This document shows positions 1-9,700 of a stretch of DNA of 64,000 nt, piece after piece (the first letter of the stretch is position 1; every line of letters begins with the position of its first letter). The notes beneath the pieces are model-generated. The model was not told the origin of the DNA. It saw nothing but the letters and a program-made list of their open reading frames with translations, and did not search any database. The DNA is taken from the NCBI RefSeq assembly GCF_030816505.1, contig NZ_JAUSYB010000001.1, positions 1,240,001 through 1,304,000 of the forward strand, read 5' to 3'. The stretch is from Microbacterium sp. W4I20 (lineage in GTDB: Bacteria; Actinomycetota; Actinomycetes; Actinomycetales; Microbacteriaceae). The position numbers and the translations under genes are program-made.

Positions 1-1556
1 GCGAGGCGTGGATCCAGGCGCACCTGCGCAGCGCGGCACCCGGCTCGGACTGTCAGTGGACCATCGAGCATCTCGGCGCATACTCGCGCGGTAACCTCGG
101 CACCCGCGATCACAAGCGTCTCGAACTGCACCTCGACGAGTGCGCGCGATGCATGATCGTCGCCGCCGAGGCGAAGGACGTCTCCACCCGACTCGCCCTC
201 GTGCTGCTCCCCCTCGTGCTCGGCGTGACCGGCGCGGCCGGATACCTGGCGACGTTGCAGGGCGGAGGCGCTCCCCTCGTGGCTCTCGCCGCCATGCCGA
301 GTGACATCCCGAACGGTGTCTTCGCCGGTGACCTCGGAGCGGGTGCTGCCGCGGGCAGCGCCACCGCGTCGAGCACCGGTGCCGGGTCGGGCGGTGCTGC
401 CGGTTCGGGCAGCGCGGCCCTCGTCGGGAGTGCCGGCGCCTCCGGCGGCATCCTCACCGGCATGGGAGCCCTCGTCGGCATCGGCTCCGCCGCACTGGTC
501 GTCGCCGGCGTCGTCGCGGCCGCCACGATCATCCCCGGCCTCGCAGGCGTGGGGCCCACCGCCTCTCTGCCCAGCGCCGGAGACGTCGACTCCTCGTCGA
601 TCACCACCGACGTGGGTCCCGACGACTCGCTCGATCTGGAAGAGCCGATCATCATCGATGAACCGGTCGTCCAGCCGGAGCAGGAACCCGTCGTGCCGGT
701 CGAGGAGGAGGCCGCGCCGCCGAGTCCGGAGCACACGGGTCCGGTCACCGCGCCCCCGACGATTCCCGCGGCGCCGGCTCCCCCGGTCGTGATCGATCCG
801 GAAGAGCCCGGAACCGGAGAACCCGGCACCGGCGAACCCGGAACCGGAGAACCCGGCACCGGCGAACCCGGAACCGGAGAACCCGGCACCGGAGAGCCGG
901 GAACGGGCGAACCAGGGACGGAAGAGCCCGGGACCGGCACCGGAGAGCCGTCGGATCCGACCGTTCCGCCCGTCTGGGCGACGGCCGACATCTGGATCGA
1001 TACGAACCTCAAGACTCATTTCAGCGTGCCGATCACCGGTGCCCCGGGAACCACGGTGGAGGCGCTGCTCAACGACAGTGCTGACGGCGGCGGCCAGGTT
1101 GTCCTCGATGCCAACGGCGCCGGCATCATCGACCTCCGTCCTGACCTGGCTCAGATCCTCCGGTTGTCGACCACCAAGGTCACGTTCCGCTACGTGCTCG
1201 CCACCGGGCCTGGACCGTCCGTCGACACGACGCTTCGAGCGCTCAGCGGTGTCGACATCGATGCGCTCCTCGTCCTTGAGTCCGAGAGTGCGACGACCGA
1301 CGACCCGGGAGTCCTCGCGGAGGCTGCGGACGACTCCGCTGTCGAGCCGACGCCTGCGCCGGCAGAGAAGGCCGTGCCGGCTGAGACGACGGCGCCCGCC
1401 GCGCCGGTAGCACCGGCTGAACCCGTGGCCCCGGCCGTACCGGCGCCTCCCGCGGAGCCTGCTCCGGTGGCGGCCCCGACCGCGCCCATCGACACGACTC
1501 CGGCCGCGACCGAGCCCGCACCTGCACCGGCCGAGGAGTCCGCGCCCGCCGAATAG
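1..1556 (+). CDS. Sigma-70 family factor fused to anti-sigma zinc finger, C-terminal part (5' end outside window)
   Basis: The reading frame is open from base 3, so only the C-terminal part is seen. The first residues (EAWIQAHL) look like the end of sigma region 4. A zf-HC2-type module follows, with the H-x3-C-x2-C motif HLDECARC at about 130-153. Two hydrophobic segments come next (about 198-266 and 445-550), then an acidic Pro/Glu linker, a GEPGT repeat (801-951), a beta-rich module (about 970-1290) and a Pro/Ala-rich tail. Sigma factors carrying their own membrane anti-sigma extension are known in Actinobacteria, so I infer a self-tethered sigma factor. The stop codon TAG overlaps the -10 box of the next gene. 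The function of the extracytoplasmic part is unknown. Confidence 0.75.
   Translation, partial: EAWIQAHLRSAAPGSDCQWTIEHLGAYSRGNLGTRDHKRLELHLDECARCMIVAAEAKDVSTRLALVLLPLVLGVTGAAGYLATLQGGGAPLVALAAMPSDIPNGVFAGDLGAGAAAGSATASSTGAGSGGAAGSGSAALVGSAGASGGILTGMGALVGIGSAALVVAGVVAAATIIPGLAGVGPTASLPSAGDVDSSSITTDVGPDDSLDLEEPIIIDEPVVQPEQEPVVPVEEEAAPPSPEHTGPVTAPPTIPAAPAPPVVIDPEEPGTGEPGTGEPGTGEPGTGEPGTGEPGTGEPGTGEPGTEEPGTGTGEPSDPTVPPVWATADIWIDTNLKTHFSVPITGAPGTTVEALLNDSADGGGQVVLDANGAGIIDLRPDLAQILRLSTTKVTFRYVLATGPGPSVDTTLRALSGVDIDALLVLESESATTDDPGVLAEAADDSAVEPTPAPAEKAVPAETTAPAAPVAPAEPVAPAVPAPPAEPAPVAAPTAPIDTTPAATEPAPAPAEESAPAE
801..951 (+). repeat. In-frame tandem repeat encoding (GEPGT)n
   Basis: A 15-bp unit encoding Gly-Glu-Pro-Gly-Thr is repeated about nine times inside the fused sigma gene. 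Alternate units use GGAACCGGAGAACCC and GGCACCGGCGAACCC, giving a 30-bp higher-order period. The repeat degenerates at its 3' end. It probably forms a flexible extracytoplasmic spacer and is likely to vary in length between strains. Confidence 0.9.
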
Positions 1557-1559
1557 ACT
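1554..1559 (+). promoter_or_regulatory. Leaderless -10 box TAGACT
   Basis: TAGACT is followed by exactly 6 nt and then the ATG at 1566. No Shine-Dalgarno sequence is present. The box overlaps the TAG stop codon of the upstream gene, so the downstream gene probably has its own leaderless transcript. Confidence 0.55.
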
Positions 1560-1565
1560 GGATGC

Positions 1566-1937
1566 ATGTCCCAGGATTCCGCACCCGTCCCCGGCGTCGC
1601 CCGTCCGGTCATCACCGTTCTCGATATCGTCCGCGTCGTGGTCCTGGTCGTCGCGGTGGCATCCCTCGTCCTCTGGGGTTTCGCCAGTTCGACCCTCCCC
1701 TGGAACCTGATCCTGGGCATCGGCGTTCCGATCGTCGTGATCCTGTTGTGGGCCGTCTTCCTCTCGCCCCGGCCGGTTCTCAGCGTCCACCCCTTCCTGC
1801 GCGCGGTCGTCGAGTTGTTCATCTACGTCGGTGTCACGATCGCATGGTGGTCGATGGGACAGGCGCTCATCGGTTCGGCCTTCGCGCTCGTGGCGATCGT
1901 CGCCGGCGTCCTCAGCGGCCGACGCGCACTCGCCTGA
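1566..1937 (+). CDS. YrdB-like DUF2568 membrane protein
   Basis: This 123-residue protein has four hydrophobic segments (about residues 17-40, 45-65, 75-95 and 98-120), matching the size and pattern of the YrdB/DUF2568 family. The motif SVHPFLRAVVELFIY in the third segment is typical of the family as I know it. The biochemical role of the family is unknown. The start is set by the leaderless promoter at 1554. It ends 10 bp before the next gene. Confidence 0.75.
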   Translation: MSQDSAPVPGVARPVITVLDIVRVVVLVVAVASLVLWGFASSTLPWNLILGIGVPIVVILLWAVFLSPRPVLSVHPFLRAVVELFIYVGVTIAWWSMGQALIGSAFALVAIVAGVLSGRRALA

Positions 1938-1947
1938 GCAGCGCATC

Positions 1948-3312
1948 ATGAGCGCACTCCCGCTGCTGCAGCAGTCGCTCGGCGGCCTCGTCGACGTCAG
2001 CGTCGCCTCGCTCGAGGAGGCTCGTGCCGATCGCTCCGGTCACTCTGCGGTCGGCCGCCCCCTCGCCGTGGTGCACGCCGAGACCGTGGCGCACGTGCAG
2101 GAGACCATGCGCATCGCGACCGCGACCCGCACTCCGGTGGTCGTCCGCGGCGCGGGCACCGGCCTGGCGGGGGCGGCGAACGCCGGCGAAGGTGAGATCG
2201 TGCTCTCGACTCGCCGGATGACCGCTCTGCTCGAAGTGCGCCCGGACGATCTGCTCGCCGTGGTCGAACCCGGCATCCTGAACGCCGAACTCAACGCGCA
2301 GCTCGCCCCGCACGGCGTGTGGTGGGCGCCGGACCCGGCGAGCCGCGACATCTCGACGGTCGGCGGGAACATCGCAACCGGAGCCGGCGGGCTCCTGTGC
2401 GCGAAGTACGGCGTCGTCCGCGATGCGGTCCTCGGGGTCGACCTCGTGCTCGCCGACGGGCGACTGCTGCATCTCGGCCACCGCAGCGTCAAGGGCGTGA
2501 CCGGCCTCGACCTCACCTCCCTGGTCATCGGCTCCGAGGGCACCCTGGGCGTCGTCGTCGGCGCGACCCTGAAGCTGCGCCGCCTCGTACCGGGCGACGT
2601 CTGCACCGTGACCGCCACGTTCCCCGGCGTGCGGGCGGCGGCCGCGGCATCCGCTGCCGTCACCGCCGCCGGCGTGCAGCCGGCCATCATGGAGCTGATG
2701 GATGCCGCGAGCCTCACTGCCGTGCACTCCCTTCTGTTGCTCCCCGCCCCCTCGCCGGGAGCGGCCCAGCTGACGATCCAGACCGACGGACCGGCCGCGG
2801 GTGTCGAAGCCGACACGATCGCCGGCATCCTGCGTGCGCACGAAGGTGTGGTCATCGTCACGCATGACGCCGAAGAGGGCGAGCGGCTCCTCGCGATCCG
2901 CCGCTCGATGCATCCGGCGATGGCCGCGCAGGGCACGACACTCATCGAAGACGTGTCCGTTCCGCGCAGCGCGATGCCGGCGATGTTCGACGAGATCTCT
3001 CGCATCGAGAAGCAGTTCGGCATCACAATCCCGACTGTCGCGCACGCCGGCGACGGCAACCTGCACCCGAACTTCCTGTTCGAGGGCGCCGACGTCCCGG
3101 CGCAGGTGTGGGAGGCCGCGGACGAGCTCTTCCGCGCGGCGATCCGGCTCGGCGGCACACTGACCGGCGAACACGGCATCGGCGTGCTCAAGCGCCGCTG
3201 GCTCGCCGCGGAGCTCGGTGACGATCAGTGGCAGCTGCAGCGCCAGATCACCGCCGTGTTCGATCCGCTCGGCATCCTCAATCCCGGAAAGGTGTTCGAG
3301 CCCGATGCCTGA
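1948..3312 (+). CDS. FAD-binding oxidase, GlcD / D-lactate dehydrogenase-like
   Basis: This 454-residue protein belongs to the FAD-linked oxidase family with a PCMH-type FAD-binding domain (about residues 30-210) and a C-terminal FAD_oxidase_C domain. Visible FAD-site motifs are RGAGTGLAGAA, NIATGAGGLLCAKYG and GSEGTLGVV. The C-terminal signatures HAGDGNLHPNF and GEHGIGVLKR are those of glycolate oxidase GlcD and D-lactate dehydrogenases. It probably oxidises a 2-hydroxy acid, but the substrate cannot be read from the sequence. The longer in-frame start at 1831 would run deep into the preceding gene, so ATG 1948 is preferred. Its stop overlaps the next start by 8 bp. Confidence 0.85.
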   Translation: MSALPLLQQSLGGLVDVSVASLEEARADRSGHSAVGRPLAVVHAETVAHVQETMRIATATRTPVVVRGAGTGLAGAANAGEGEIVLSTRRMTALLEVRPDDLLAVVEPGILNAELNAQLAPHGVWWAPDPASRDISTVGGNIATGAGGLLCAKYGVVRDAVLGVDLVLADGRLLHLGHRSVKGVTGLDLTSLVIGSEGTLGVVVGATLKLRRLVPGDVCTVTATFPGVRAAAAASAAVTAAGVQPAIMELMDAASLTAVHSLLLLPAPSPGAAQLTIQTDGPAAGVEADTIAGILRAHEGVVIVTHDAEEGERLLAIRRSMHPAMAAQGTTLIEDVSVPRSAMPAMFDEISRIEKQFGITIPTVAHAGDGNLHPNFLFEGADVPAQVWEAADELFRAAIRLGGTLTGEHGIGVLKRRWLAAELGDDQWQLQRQITAVFDPLGILNPGKVFEPDA

Positions 3313-3712
3313 CATCCACGTGAGCGCGGCGGTGATCGTCGACGACGACGGACGCGTGCTCGTGGTCCGCAAGCAGGGGACGACGCGGTTCATGCAACCG
3401 GGCGGCAAGCCGGAGGCCGGAGAATCGGCGGCGCAGACGCTGATCCGGGAGTTGAACGAGGAGCTCGGACTGCACCTCATGGAGGCCGACCTCCGACCGC
3501 TCGGCACCTTCGTCTCGGAGGCGGCCAACGAACCGGGTCATCGGGTCGTCGCCGAGGCATTCGCGACGTCGATCGATCCCGCCCTCGCGACAGCGCAGGC
3601 CGAACTCGCGGAGCTCCGCTGGATCACGCCGTCGGATGTCGCCACGCTGCCGTTGGCGCCGCTGAGCCTCGAGCACCTGCTGCCCCTCGCCTGGCCGGCA
3701 CCGACGCGCTGA
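3305..3712 (+). CDS. NUDIX hydrolase
   Basis: This 135-residue protein has a complete Nudix box, G-x5-E-x7-REL-x-EE-x-GL, beginning at GKPEAGES and ending at RELNEELGL (about residues 38-60). It hydrolyses a nucleoside diphosphate linked to some other moiety; the exact substrate is unknown. The ATG at 3305 lies inside the last codons of the oxidase gene, giving an 8-bp overlap that suggests translational coupling. The likely alternative annotation is an 8-oxo-dGTP diphosphatase-like protein. Confidence 0.85.
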   Translation: MPDIHVSAAVIVDDDGRVLVVRKQGTTRFMQPGGKPEAGESAAQTLIRELNEELGLHLMEADLRPLGTFVSEAANEPGHRVVAEAFATSIDPALATAQAELAELRWITPSDVATLPLAPLSLEHLLPLAWPAPTR

Positions 3713-3748
3713 GCGCTCGCTTCCAGCATGGCGCGACGCTGTGGAGGC

Positions 3749-4528
3749 TCAGATGCCCTGCCAGTCCGGCTTGTTGGCGAACGTGTAGCGGTAGTAGTCG
3801 GCGAGGCGCAGGTGCGACGCCGCAGCCTCGTCGACGACGACGGTCGCGTGCGGATGCAGCTGGATGGCAGATCCCGGAAGGAACGCGGTGAGCGGCCCCT
3901 CGACGGCGTCCGCGACCGCCTGGGCCTTGCCTGCACCGAAAGCGAGCAGCACGAGATGCCGAGCCTTCAGGATCGTTCCCAGGCCCTGCGTGATGCAGTG
4001 CCTCGGCACATCGTCGATCGAGTCGAAGAAGCGGGCGTTGTCCTCGCGGGTCTGCTCGGTCAAGGTCTTCACCCTGGTCTGCGAGGCGAACGACGAACCC
4101 GGCTCGTTGAAGCCGATGTGGCCGTCCGTGCCGATGCCGAGAAGCTGCAGGTCGACACCACCGGCGGCCGCGATCGCCGCCTCGTAGTCGTCGCCGGCGT
4201 GCGGGATCGTCGCGACCGCACCGTTGGGCACGCGGATGCGCTGCGGGTCGAGGCCGAGCGGCTCGACGACCTCGCGGGTGATCACCGAGCGGTAGCTCTC
4301 CGGATGGGTGGGATCGATGCCGACGTACTCGTCGAGCGCGAACCCGCGCACCTGGGACACGTCATGGCCGGCGAGTCGCGTGCGCAGCGCCAGGTAGACC
4401 GGCAGCGGCGTCGAGCCCGTGGCGAGGCCGAGAACGGCGTCGGGACGGCGCTCGATCAACTCGACGATCTCGGAGGCGACCAGGTCACCCGCGGCTTGCG
4501 CGTTCTCGACGATGACGACCTCAGCCAT
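3749..4528 (-). CDS. nagB: Glucosamine-6-phosphate deaminase
   Basis: This 259-residue enzyme converts glucosamine-6-phosphate to fructose-6-phosphate and ammonia in the cytosol, feeding amino sugars into glycolysis. Family motifs are LGLATGSTPLPVY (phosphate-binding loop), FALDEYVGI with the catalytic Asp, GIGTDGHIGFNEPGS and the adjacent SQTRVKTLT segment. The length fits NagB. ATG 4528 was chosen because upstream sequence belongs to the ROK kinase, whose stop overlaps it by 8 bp. It is the last gene of a repressor-kinase-nagB transcription unit. No nagA (GlcNAc-6-P deacetylase) is visible in the window. Confidence 0.92.
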   Translation of the reverse strand: MAEVVIVENAQAAGDLVASEIVELIERRPDAVLGLATGSTPLPVYLALRTRLAGHDVSQVRGFALDEYVGIDPTHPESYRSVITREVVEPLGLDPQRIRVPNGAVATIPHAGDDYEAAIAAAGGVDLQLLGIGTDGHIGFNEPGSSFASQTRVKTLTEQTREDNARFFDSIDDVPRHCITQGLGTILKARHLVLLAFGAGKAQAVADAVEGPLTAFLPGSAIQLHPHATVVVDEAAASHLRLADYYRYTFANKPDWQGI

Positions 4529-5486
4529 GGGTGACGATCTCCTTCTCAGAAACGGATGCGCCGACGAGTGCGGCACCGAACGCGGCGGCGGGTGATCCGG
4601 CACCGAGCATCTCGATCCTCTCATCGAGGCGGAGCGACCGCATGAACGGCGATGCCTCAGCGCCCGTATGCAGCGCGGCCCGGATGCCGTCCACCAGGCG
4701 TCCGCCGAGAGCGGTGAGCCCTCCGCCGATCACCACCGTCTCGACGTCGGCAGAGAGCACGAGGATACGGACCGCCGCAGCGGCGCCGTGGTACAGGTCG
4801 TCGCGCAGTGCGAGCGCCACCACGTCGCCGGCATCCGCCGCGTCGAGGATGTCTCTGACCGGGAGAGCACCGGGGCGTCCCCAGGCCCTGGCGAGCGCAC
4901 CGCCACCGCAGAACGTCTCCACGCAGCCCCGCTGACCACAGCCGCACAGACGGCCGTGCGGGTCGACGGAGATGTGACCGACCTCTCCGGCGGTGCCGCG
5001 CGCGCCTCGCCAGATGCGGCCGTCGATCACGATGCCGGCGGCGACTCCGGTGCCGAGGTTGAGGTAGGCCATCGACCCTGCCACTCCGCTGAGGACCGCG
5101 GCGCCGAGGGCTGCGGCCTTCACATCGTTCTCGACACGGAACGGCACACCCAGCATCTGCGAGGCCCGGGACGCGAGATCGAGCGATTCGACGCCGAGGT
5201 TGACCGCATGATCGACCCGGCCGGTCTCCACGTCGACGAGACCGGGGATTCCGATGCCGACCGAGGCGACGTCGTCGAGCGAGAAGCCGGTCTCGTCGGC
5301 GAGGGCACTGACCGCCATCACGATGCTCTCGACCACGGCTTCGTCGCCCCAGCCGGTCGACCGGCGGAGACGGCCGAGGATCTCATTCGTGCGCGACACG
5401 GCGACGGCGTCGATCTTCGTCCCGCCGACGTCCAGGCCCACTCGAATCGGCCGACCGTCGCGGTCGGCCGACGCGGCACCCGTCAT
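4521..5486 (-). CDS. ROK family sugar kinase (likely N-acetylglucosamine or glucosamine kinase)
   Basis: This 321-residue ROK-family protein begins with the ATP-binding motif GLDVGGTKIDAV (about residues 17-28) and has the sugar-site signature ENDVKAAALG. It also carries the ROK zinc motif GRLCGCGQRGCVET and a second nucleotide motif VVIGGGL. It has no N-terminal helix-turn-helix, so it is a kinase rather than a repressor. Translational overlap with nagB suggests phosphorylation of GlcNAc or glucosamine taken up unphosphorylated or released inside the cell. A generic glucokinase is the alternative. Confidence 0.85.
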   Translation of the reverse strand: MTGAASADRDGRPIRVGLDVGGTKIDAVAVSRTNEILGRLRRSTGWGDEAVVESIVMAVSALADETGFSLDDVASVGIGIPGLVDVETGRVDHAVNLGVESLDLASRASQMLGVPFRVENDVKAAALGAAVLSGVAGSMAYLNLGTGVAAGIVIDGRIWRGARGTAGEVGHISVDPHGRLCGCGQRGCVETFCGGGALARAWGRPGALPVRDILDAADAGDVVALALRDDLYHGAAAAVRILVLSADVETVVIGGGLTALGGRLVDGIRAALHTGAEASPFMRSLRLDERIEMLGAGSPAAAFGAALVGASVSEKEIVTHG

Positions 5487-5523
5487 CGGGGGTCGCTCGC
5501 GTGTGTCGTGGCCGCGGCGCTGG

Positions 5524-6714
5524 TCACGACACTCCCAGTTGTCCGGACAGCACCATCACCGCGGCTCCGCGCAGGACGATGTCGTCCTGGTGGGTGCGGC
5601 GCACCACGACGTCTTCGAAGACTCCCTCGAGCGTGCGCGCATGCAATGTCTCGATCGCGGCGTCGATCAGGATCCCGTCCAGCAGATCGGCAGGGCCGGA
5701 CAGCACCACCTCGGAGAGGTCGAGCGCTGCGACGATCGGCGCGATGGCGATCGCCATCCGCGTCCCCGAGTCGCGAAGGATCTCGTCGTGCGCTTCGGGG
5801 TCGGCGGCGAGCGCCTCCCGCATCCGGCTCACGCTGAGCCAGGCCTCGAGGCACCCGTCCTTGCCGCAGGCGCAGCGGGGTCCGCCGTCGGTTCCGACGA
5901 CCACGTGCCCGATCTCCCCGGCCGCGAAGCGGCTGCCGAGGAGGGGCTGGCTGCCGGTGATCAGCCCGGCTCCGACGCCGCGCCCCAGTTTGATCAGCAT
6001 GAAGTCGGCCTTGGCGTCGCCGAACGTGTACTCGGCCAGGACCGCGGCGTTTGCGTCGTTGCGCGCCAGGACGGGCAGGTCGAGGTCGGCGCTCAGCTTG
6101 GCCTCGAGCGGGAAGTTGGACCAGCCCAGGTTGGGCGAGCTGAGGACGAGCCCGTCCGGTCGCACGACGCCGGGCGTGCCGATGCCCACGCCGAGCAGCG
6201 GCTGAGTCGACGCCTCGACCAGGCTGCGCGCGAGGTCGAGCGTCGCCGCGTACACCGCCTCGCCGTCGGGAGAGTCGGGACGGGTGACCTCGCGCCGTTC
6301 CAGGACATCGCCGTCGAGGCTCAACACGGCACCTTCGAAGGCGCTCGGACCGGAGAGGTCGAGCCCGAGGATCTGATGCCCGATCCGGTCGATGTCGATC
6401 AGGATCGGCGGTTTTCCGGGACCGACGGCCTCGCGCACGCCCATCTCGATGACGATCCCGTCGGCGATGAACTCGGCGACGAGGTCGGAGATCGTGACCC
6501 TGGTCAGACCGGTCTCCCGGGAGAGGTCGGCTCGGCTCATGGCCCCCGCGTGATAGAGGGTCTGCAGCACGAGCGCGCGGTTGTGCCCGCGTGCGTGCTC
6601 CGGGAGCACCTTCGAACGGGAGCGCAGGTGACGTCCGGGGCCGAACGCGTGCGCGCTGGCACCGCCCCCGTACTCTGACGGCGACGCGGCGCGCTGATCA
6701 TCCGAAACGGACAT
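5524..6714 (-). CDS. ROK family transcriptional repressor (NagC/XylR-like)
   Basis: This 396-residue protein has an N-terminal winged helix (about residues 40-95, VLQTLYHAGAMSRADLSRETGLTRVTISDLV) followed by a ROK domain. The ROK domain contains GLDLSG and the zinc motif CACGKDGCLEAW. It lies first in the nagB transcription unit and 80 bp from the hexosaminidase fusion, so it most likely senses an amino sugar. An inverted repeat at 6716-6740 overlaps its own promoter and start region, suggesting autorepression. Confidence 0.85.
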   Translation of the reverse strand: MSVSDDQRAASPSEYGGGASAHAFGPGRHLRSRSKVLPEHARGHNRALVLQTLYHAGAMSRADLSRETGLTRVTISDLVAEFIADGIVIEMGVREAVGPGKPPILIDIDRIGHQILGLDLSGPSAFEGAVLSLDGDVLERREVTRPDSPDGEAVYAATLDLARSLVEASTQPLLGVGIGTPGVVRPDGLVLSSPNLGWSNFPLEAKLSADLDLPVLARNDANAAVLAEYTFGDAKADFMLIKLGRGVGAGLITGSQPLLGSRFAAGEIGHVVVGTDGGPRCACGKDGCLEAWLSVSRMREALAADPEAHDEILRDSGTRMAIAIAPIVAALDLSEVVLSGPADLLDGILIDAAIETLHARTLEGVFEDVVVRRTHQDDIVLRGAAVMVLSGQLGVS

Positions 6715-6715
6715 G

Positions 6716-6740
6716 TTTGTTAGTAGACCTTACGAACAAA
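6716..6740 (-). promoter_or_regulatory. Putative ROK repressor operator overlapping a -10 box
   Basis: Two 11-bp arms, TTTGTTAGTAG and TTACGAACAAA, are separated by 3 bp and match as an inverted repeat at 9 of 11 positions. On the minus strand a TANNNT box (TAAGGT, 6727-6732) lies inside the element, 12 nt upstream of the ROK regulator ATG. The AT-rich TTTGTT...AACAAA form resembles known ROK-family operators. I infer autoregulation. Confidence 0.5.
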
Positions 6741-6793
6741 ATTTGTGCAAGCTCTGCCCCGCGCCGATCGGCGAGGGTTACCGAAACGTTACA

Positions 6794-9700
6794 TTACTCT
6801 CGAGCAGCATCGACGGGCGCATTCGCCCGCTCGATCAACCGGGTGACGAGGCCGGCCACGATCTTCTCTCGCGCCTCGACCGTGAGCGGCTTGCCGGGGA
6901 CGCCGGGGCAGCGCTGCCACGGCGCGGGACCGTCGAGGGGACGATACCGCACCCCCGCAGACGCGAGGCGGCGCAGGTGGGTCGGCAGACGCCGCCCGAA
7001 GTCCGTGTGAACGCCTCCGGTTCCCCGCCCTCCCACAGCCTCTCCGCGATGGCCGCCAGCCGCGGGAACATCGCGAAGTCGACCCGGTCTCGGGTGGGCA
7101 GGTGCTCGCTCCACACGTTCGCCTGACCGCCGACCGCCCCCTCCTCCACACGGAGCGTGTAGACGCGTTCGACGCTGAGCGGAGGCCCGACGCGGATGGG
7201 TTCCTCCGTCGACTCCGACTGCGGATAGTCGAGGTACGCCTCGAGATCAGGGCACGCCACCACCTCGATGCCGCGACGCAGGGCCTCTCGCATGGCCACA
7301 GGGCCGCGCCAGGCGAGGATGCGCACCCCGTCGGGGACCTCTCCCTCGAGCACCTCGTCCCAGGCGAGCGCTGACCGGCCGCGGCTACGCACATGCGCGG
7401 CGAAGTGCGCCGTGAACCACGGCTGCACGTCGTGGGGCCCGCCGAGACCCAGGTCCCGCATCCGCTCGGCGGTGGCGACGCTCTCGGCCCACTCGGTGAC
7501 GGGCACCTCGTCGCCGCCGATGCCGATCCACGGCGAATCGAACATGTCGCACAGGGCATCGATGGCCGCGCGGCCGAAGTCGAGCGAGGCCTCAGTCGGC
7601 GCGAGAGTGCGGGGATTCACCCCGAAGCGCTCCCAGGGGGCGGTGACCGGCTCTCCGACATCGAGGTTGCCCAACTCGGGATAGGCCGCGAGGGCCGCCT
7701 GGATGTGTCCGGGCAGCTCCACCTCCGGCACGAGGGTGACGCACCGCTCGGCGGCGTAGGCCACGAGGCCGCGCAGCTCCTCCGTCGTGTAGAAGCCTTC
7801 GTGGACGCCCGGCTCCACGGTCGACAGCGGTCCGTGACCGCGCTGCGTGGCCTCACGACGCGACCCCACCTCAGTGAGCCGCGGGTAGCCGGGCACTTCG
7901 AAGCGCCAGCCCTGATCGTCGGTGAGGTGCAGGTGCAGCACGTTGAGGTGGTGATCGGCGAGCAGATCGATCAGGCGGCGCACCTCGTCGACGGGGCGGA
8001 AATGTCGCGCCACGTCGAGCATCACGCCGCGCCAGGAATAGGCGGGCGCGCCGGCCCACACCCCGGCGGGCAGGAGCGCGGTCTGGGCCTCCGGGTCGCG
8101 GAGCTGACGCAGGGTGGTGCTCGCGCGGAACACCCCGGCTGCCGTCGCCCCGCGCAGCTCGATGCCGTCGGCGGCGACCGTCAGCCGGAAGGCCTCGTCG
8201 CCGATGCGCCCGGCGGCCGTGAACTCATCCGCGAGTTGCGGGTCGATGACGAGGCGGATCGGCGGCCGTCCGTCATCCGCAGCACCCCCGTCGAGCCTCG
8301 CGACAGACGCCGCGAGCCGTGACGCGTCGAGTCCCGACTCCACGATGACCGGCGTCTCTCGGGTCCATGTGAATCCGGGAGCCGCCGGGTCGATCTGCGC
8401 GTCGATACGCGGCACGGTCGCCCGGTGCGCCGGTGGCGGCATCCGCAGCGCTCGTCCCGGTGTGGCCCCGATGACCGCACCGGCGGACACCACCGGTACG
8501 CCGCCCACCAGCACCTCGACGATTCCGACCGGCGCCTCCAGCGGCTGTTCGAACGTCGCACCGGCGGCGATCGTCTTCGGGTCGAACAGCACGAGGTCGG
8601 CGGTGGCGCCCTCACGGATCACGCCGCGCGGCGCATCGCCGCGGTCGAGCCCCAGCCGCGCAGCCGGGGTGCCCGCCAGATGCCGCACCGCCTCCTCGAG
8701 GGTGAGGATGCCGAGCTCGCGCACGTAGTGCCCGAGATAACGGGGGAATGTGCCGCGGCCCCGCGGGTGCGGTCGCGCGCCGATCAGGATCCCGTCGCTT
8801 CCGCCGGTGTGACGCGGATGCCGCATGATCGCGCGCACGTTGTCCTCGTCGCCGATGTGCATCAGGATGCCGGTGGCCCCGGCATCCGCGATGATCGTGT
8901 CGAGCACCACGTCGACGGCGCGACGTCCTTCGTCGATCTCGATCTCGGCCACGGTGCGCCCGACCAGCGAGGCGAGTGCGGGGTTCGCGGTGCCGGAGAT
9001 CTGGATCGCCGACCAGTCCGCCTTCTCACCGTGGAATCCGTCGCAGCCGATCTCCTCGAGCTCTACCCGCACGGCCTCCCGGCCGTCGGCGTCGAGCTCC
9101 GAGAGCGTGCGCAGCAGATCCCCCGATGCGGCGAGCCGGCTCGGGAGCAGCGCCGCGAGCGTGGTCGCGCCGGGGAGGTACGGGTAGGTGTCGAGCGTGA
9201 CGTCGACGCCGTCGGCGATCGCCTCGTCGACGAGCGCGAGCAGTTCGCCCGCCCGCCCTCGGTTGGGAGCGAAGTTCATCGTGGCATGGGTCAGATGGAT
9301 CGGGCATCCGGTGCGCCGCCCGATGTCGAGGACCTCGCGATAGGCGTTGAGCGCTCCCCCGCCGTAGCTGCGCGTGTGCGGCGCCCAGTAGCCGCCGCGT
9401 TCTGCGACAACTCGGCAGAGCGCCTCGAGCTCCGCGACGTCGGCGTACATGCCCGGTGTGTAGGTGAGACCGCTCGACAGCCCGAACGCGCCGGCATCCA
9501 GGGCAGCGGCGAGCAGCCGGGCCATCGACGACACCTCCGCCGTCGTCGCACGGCGGTTCGCATGTCCGACGACCATCATCCGCAGGTTCCCCTGCGGCAC
9601 GAGCACTGCCGCGTTCGCGACGGCGGAGGCATCGATCGCCTCGAGGAGGTCGCTCATTGTGCGCCACGGGGCCGCATCCGGCAGCCCGTTCCACCCGGCG

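Noticed and set aside
801..951. Regularly spaced repeats considered as a CRISPR array
   Set aside because: The units are contiguous, in frame and encode GEPGT; there are no unique spacers and no cas genes.
1912..3528. A 538-codon open frame on the minus strand opposite the GlcD-like gene
   Set aside because: Its product is low-complexity and unlike any family, while the plus-strand frame has clear FAD-oxidase motifs. It is a GC-rich shadow frame, as are many others in the window.
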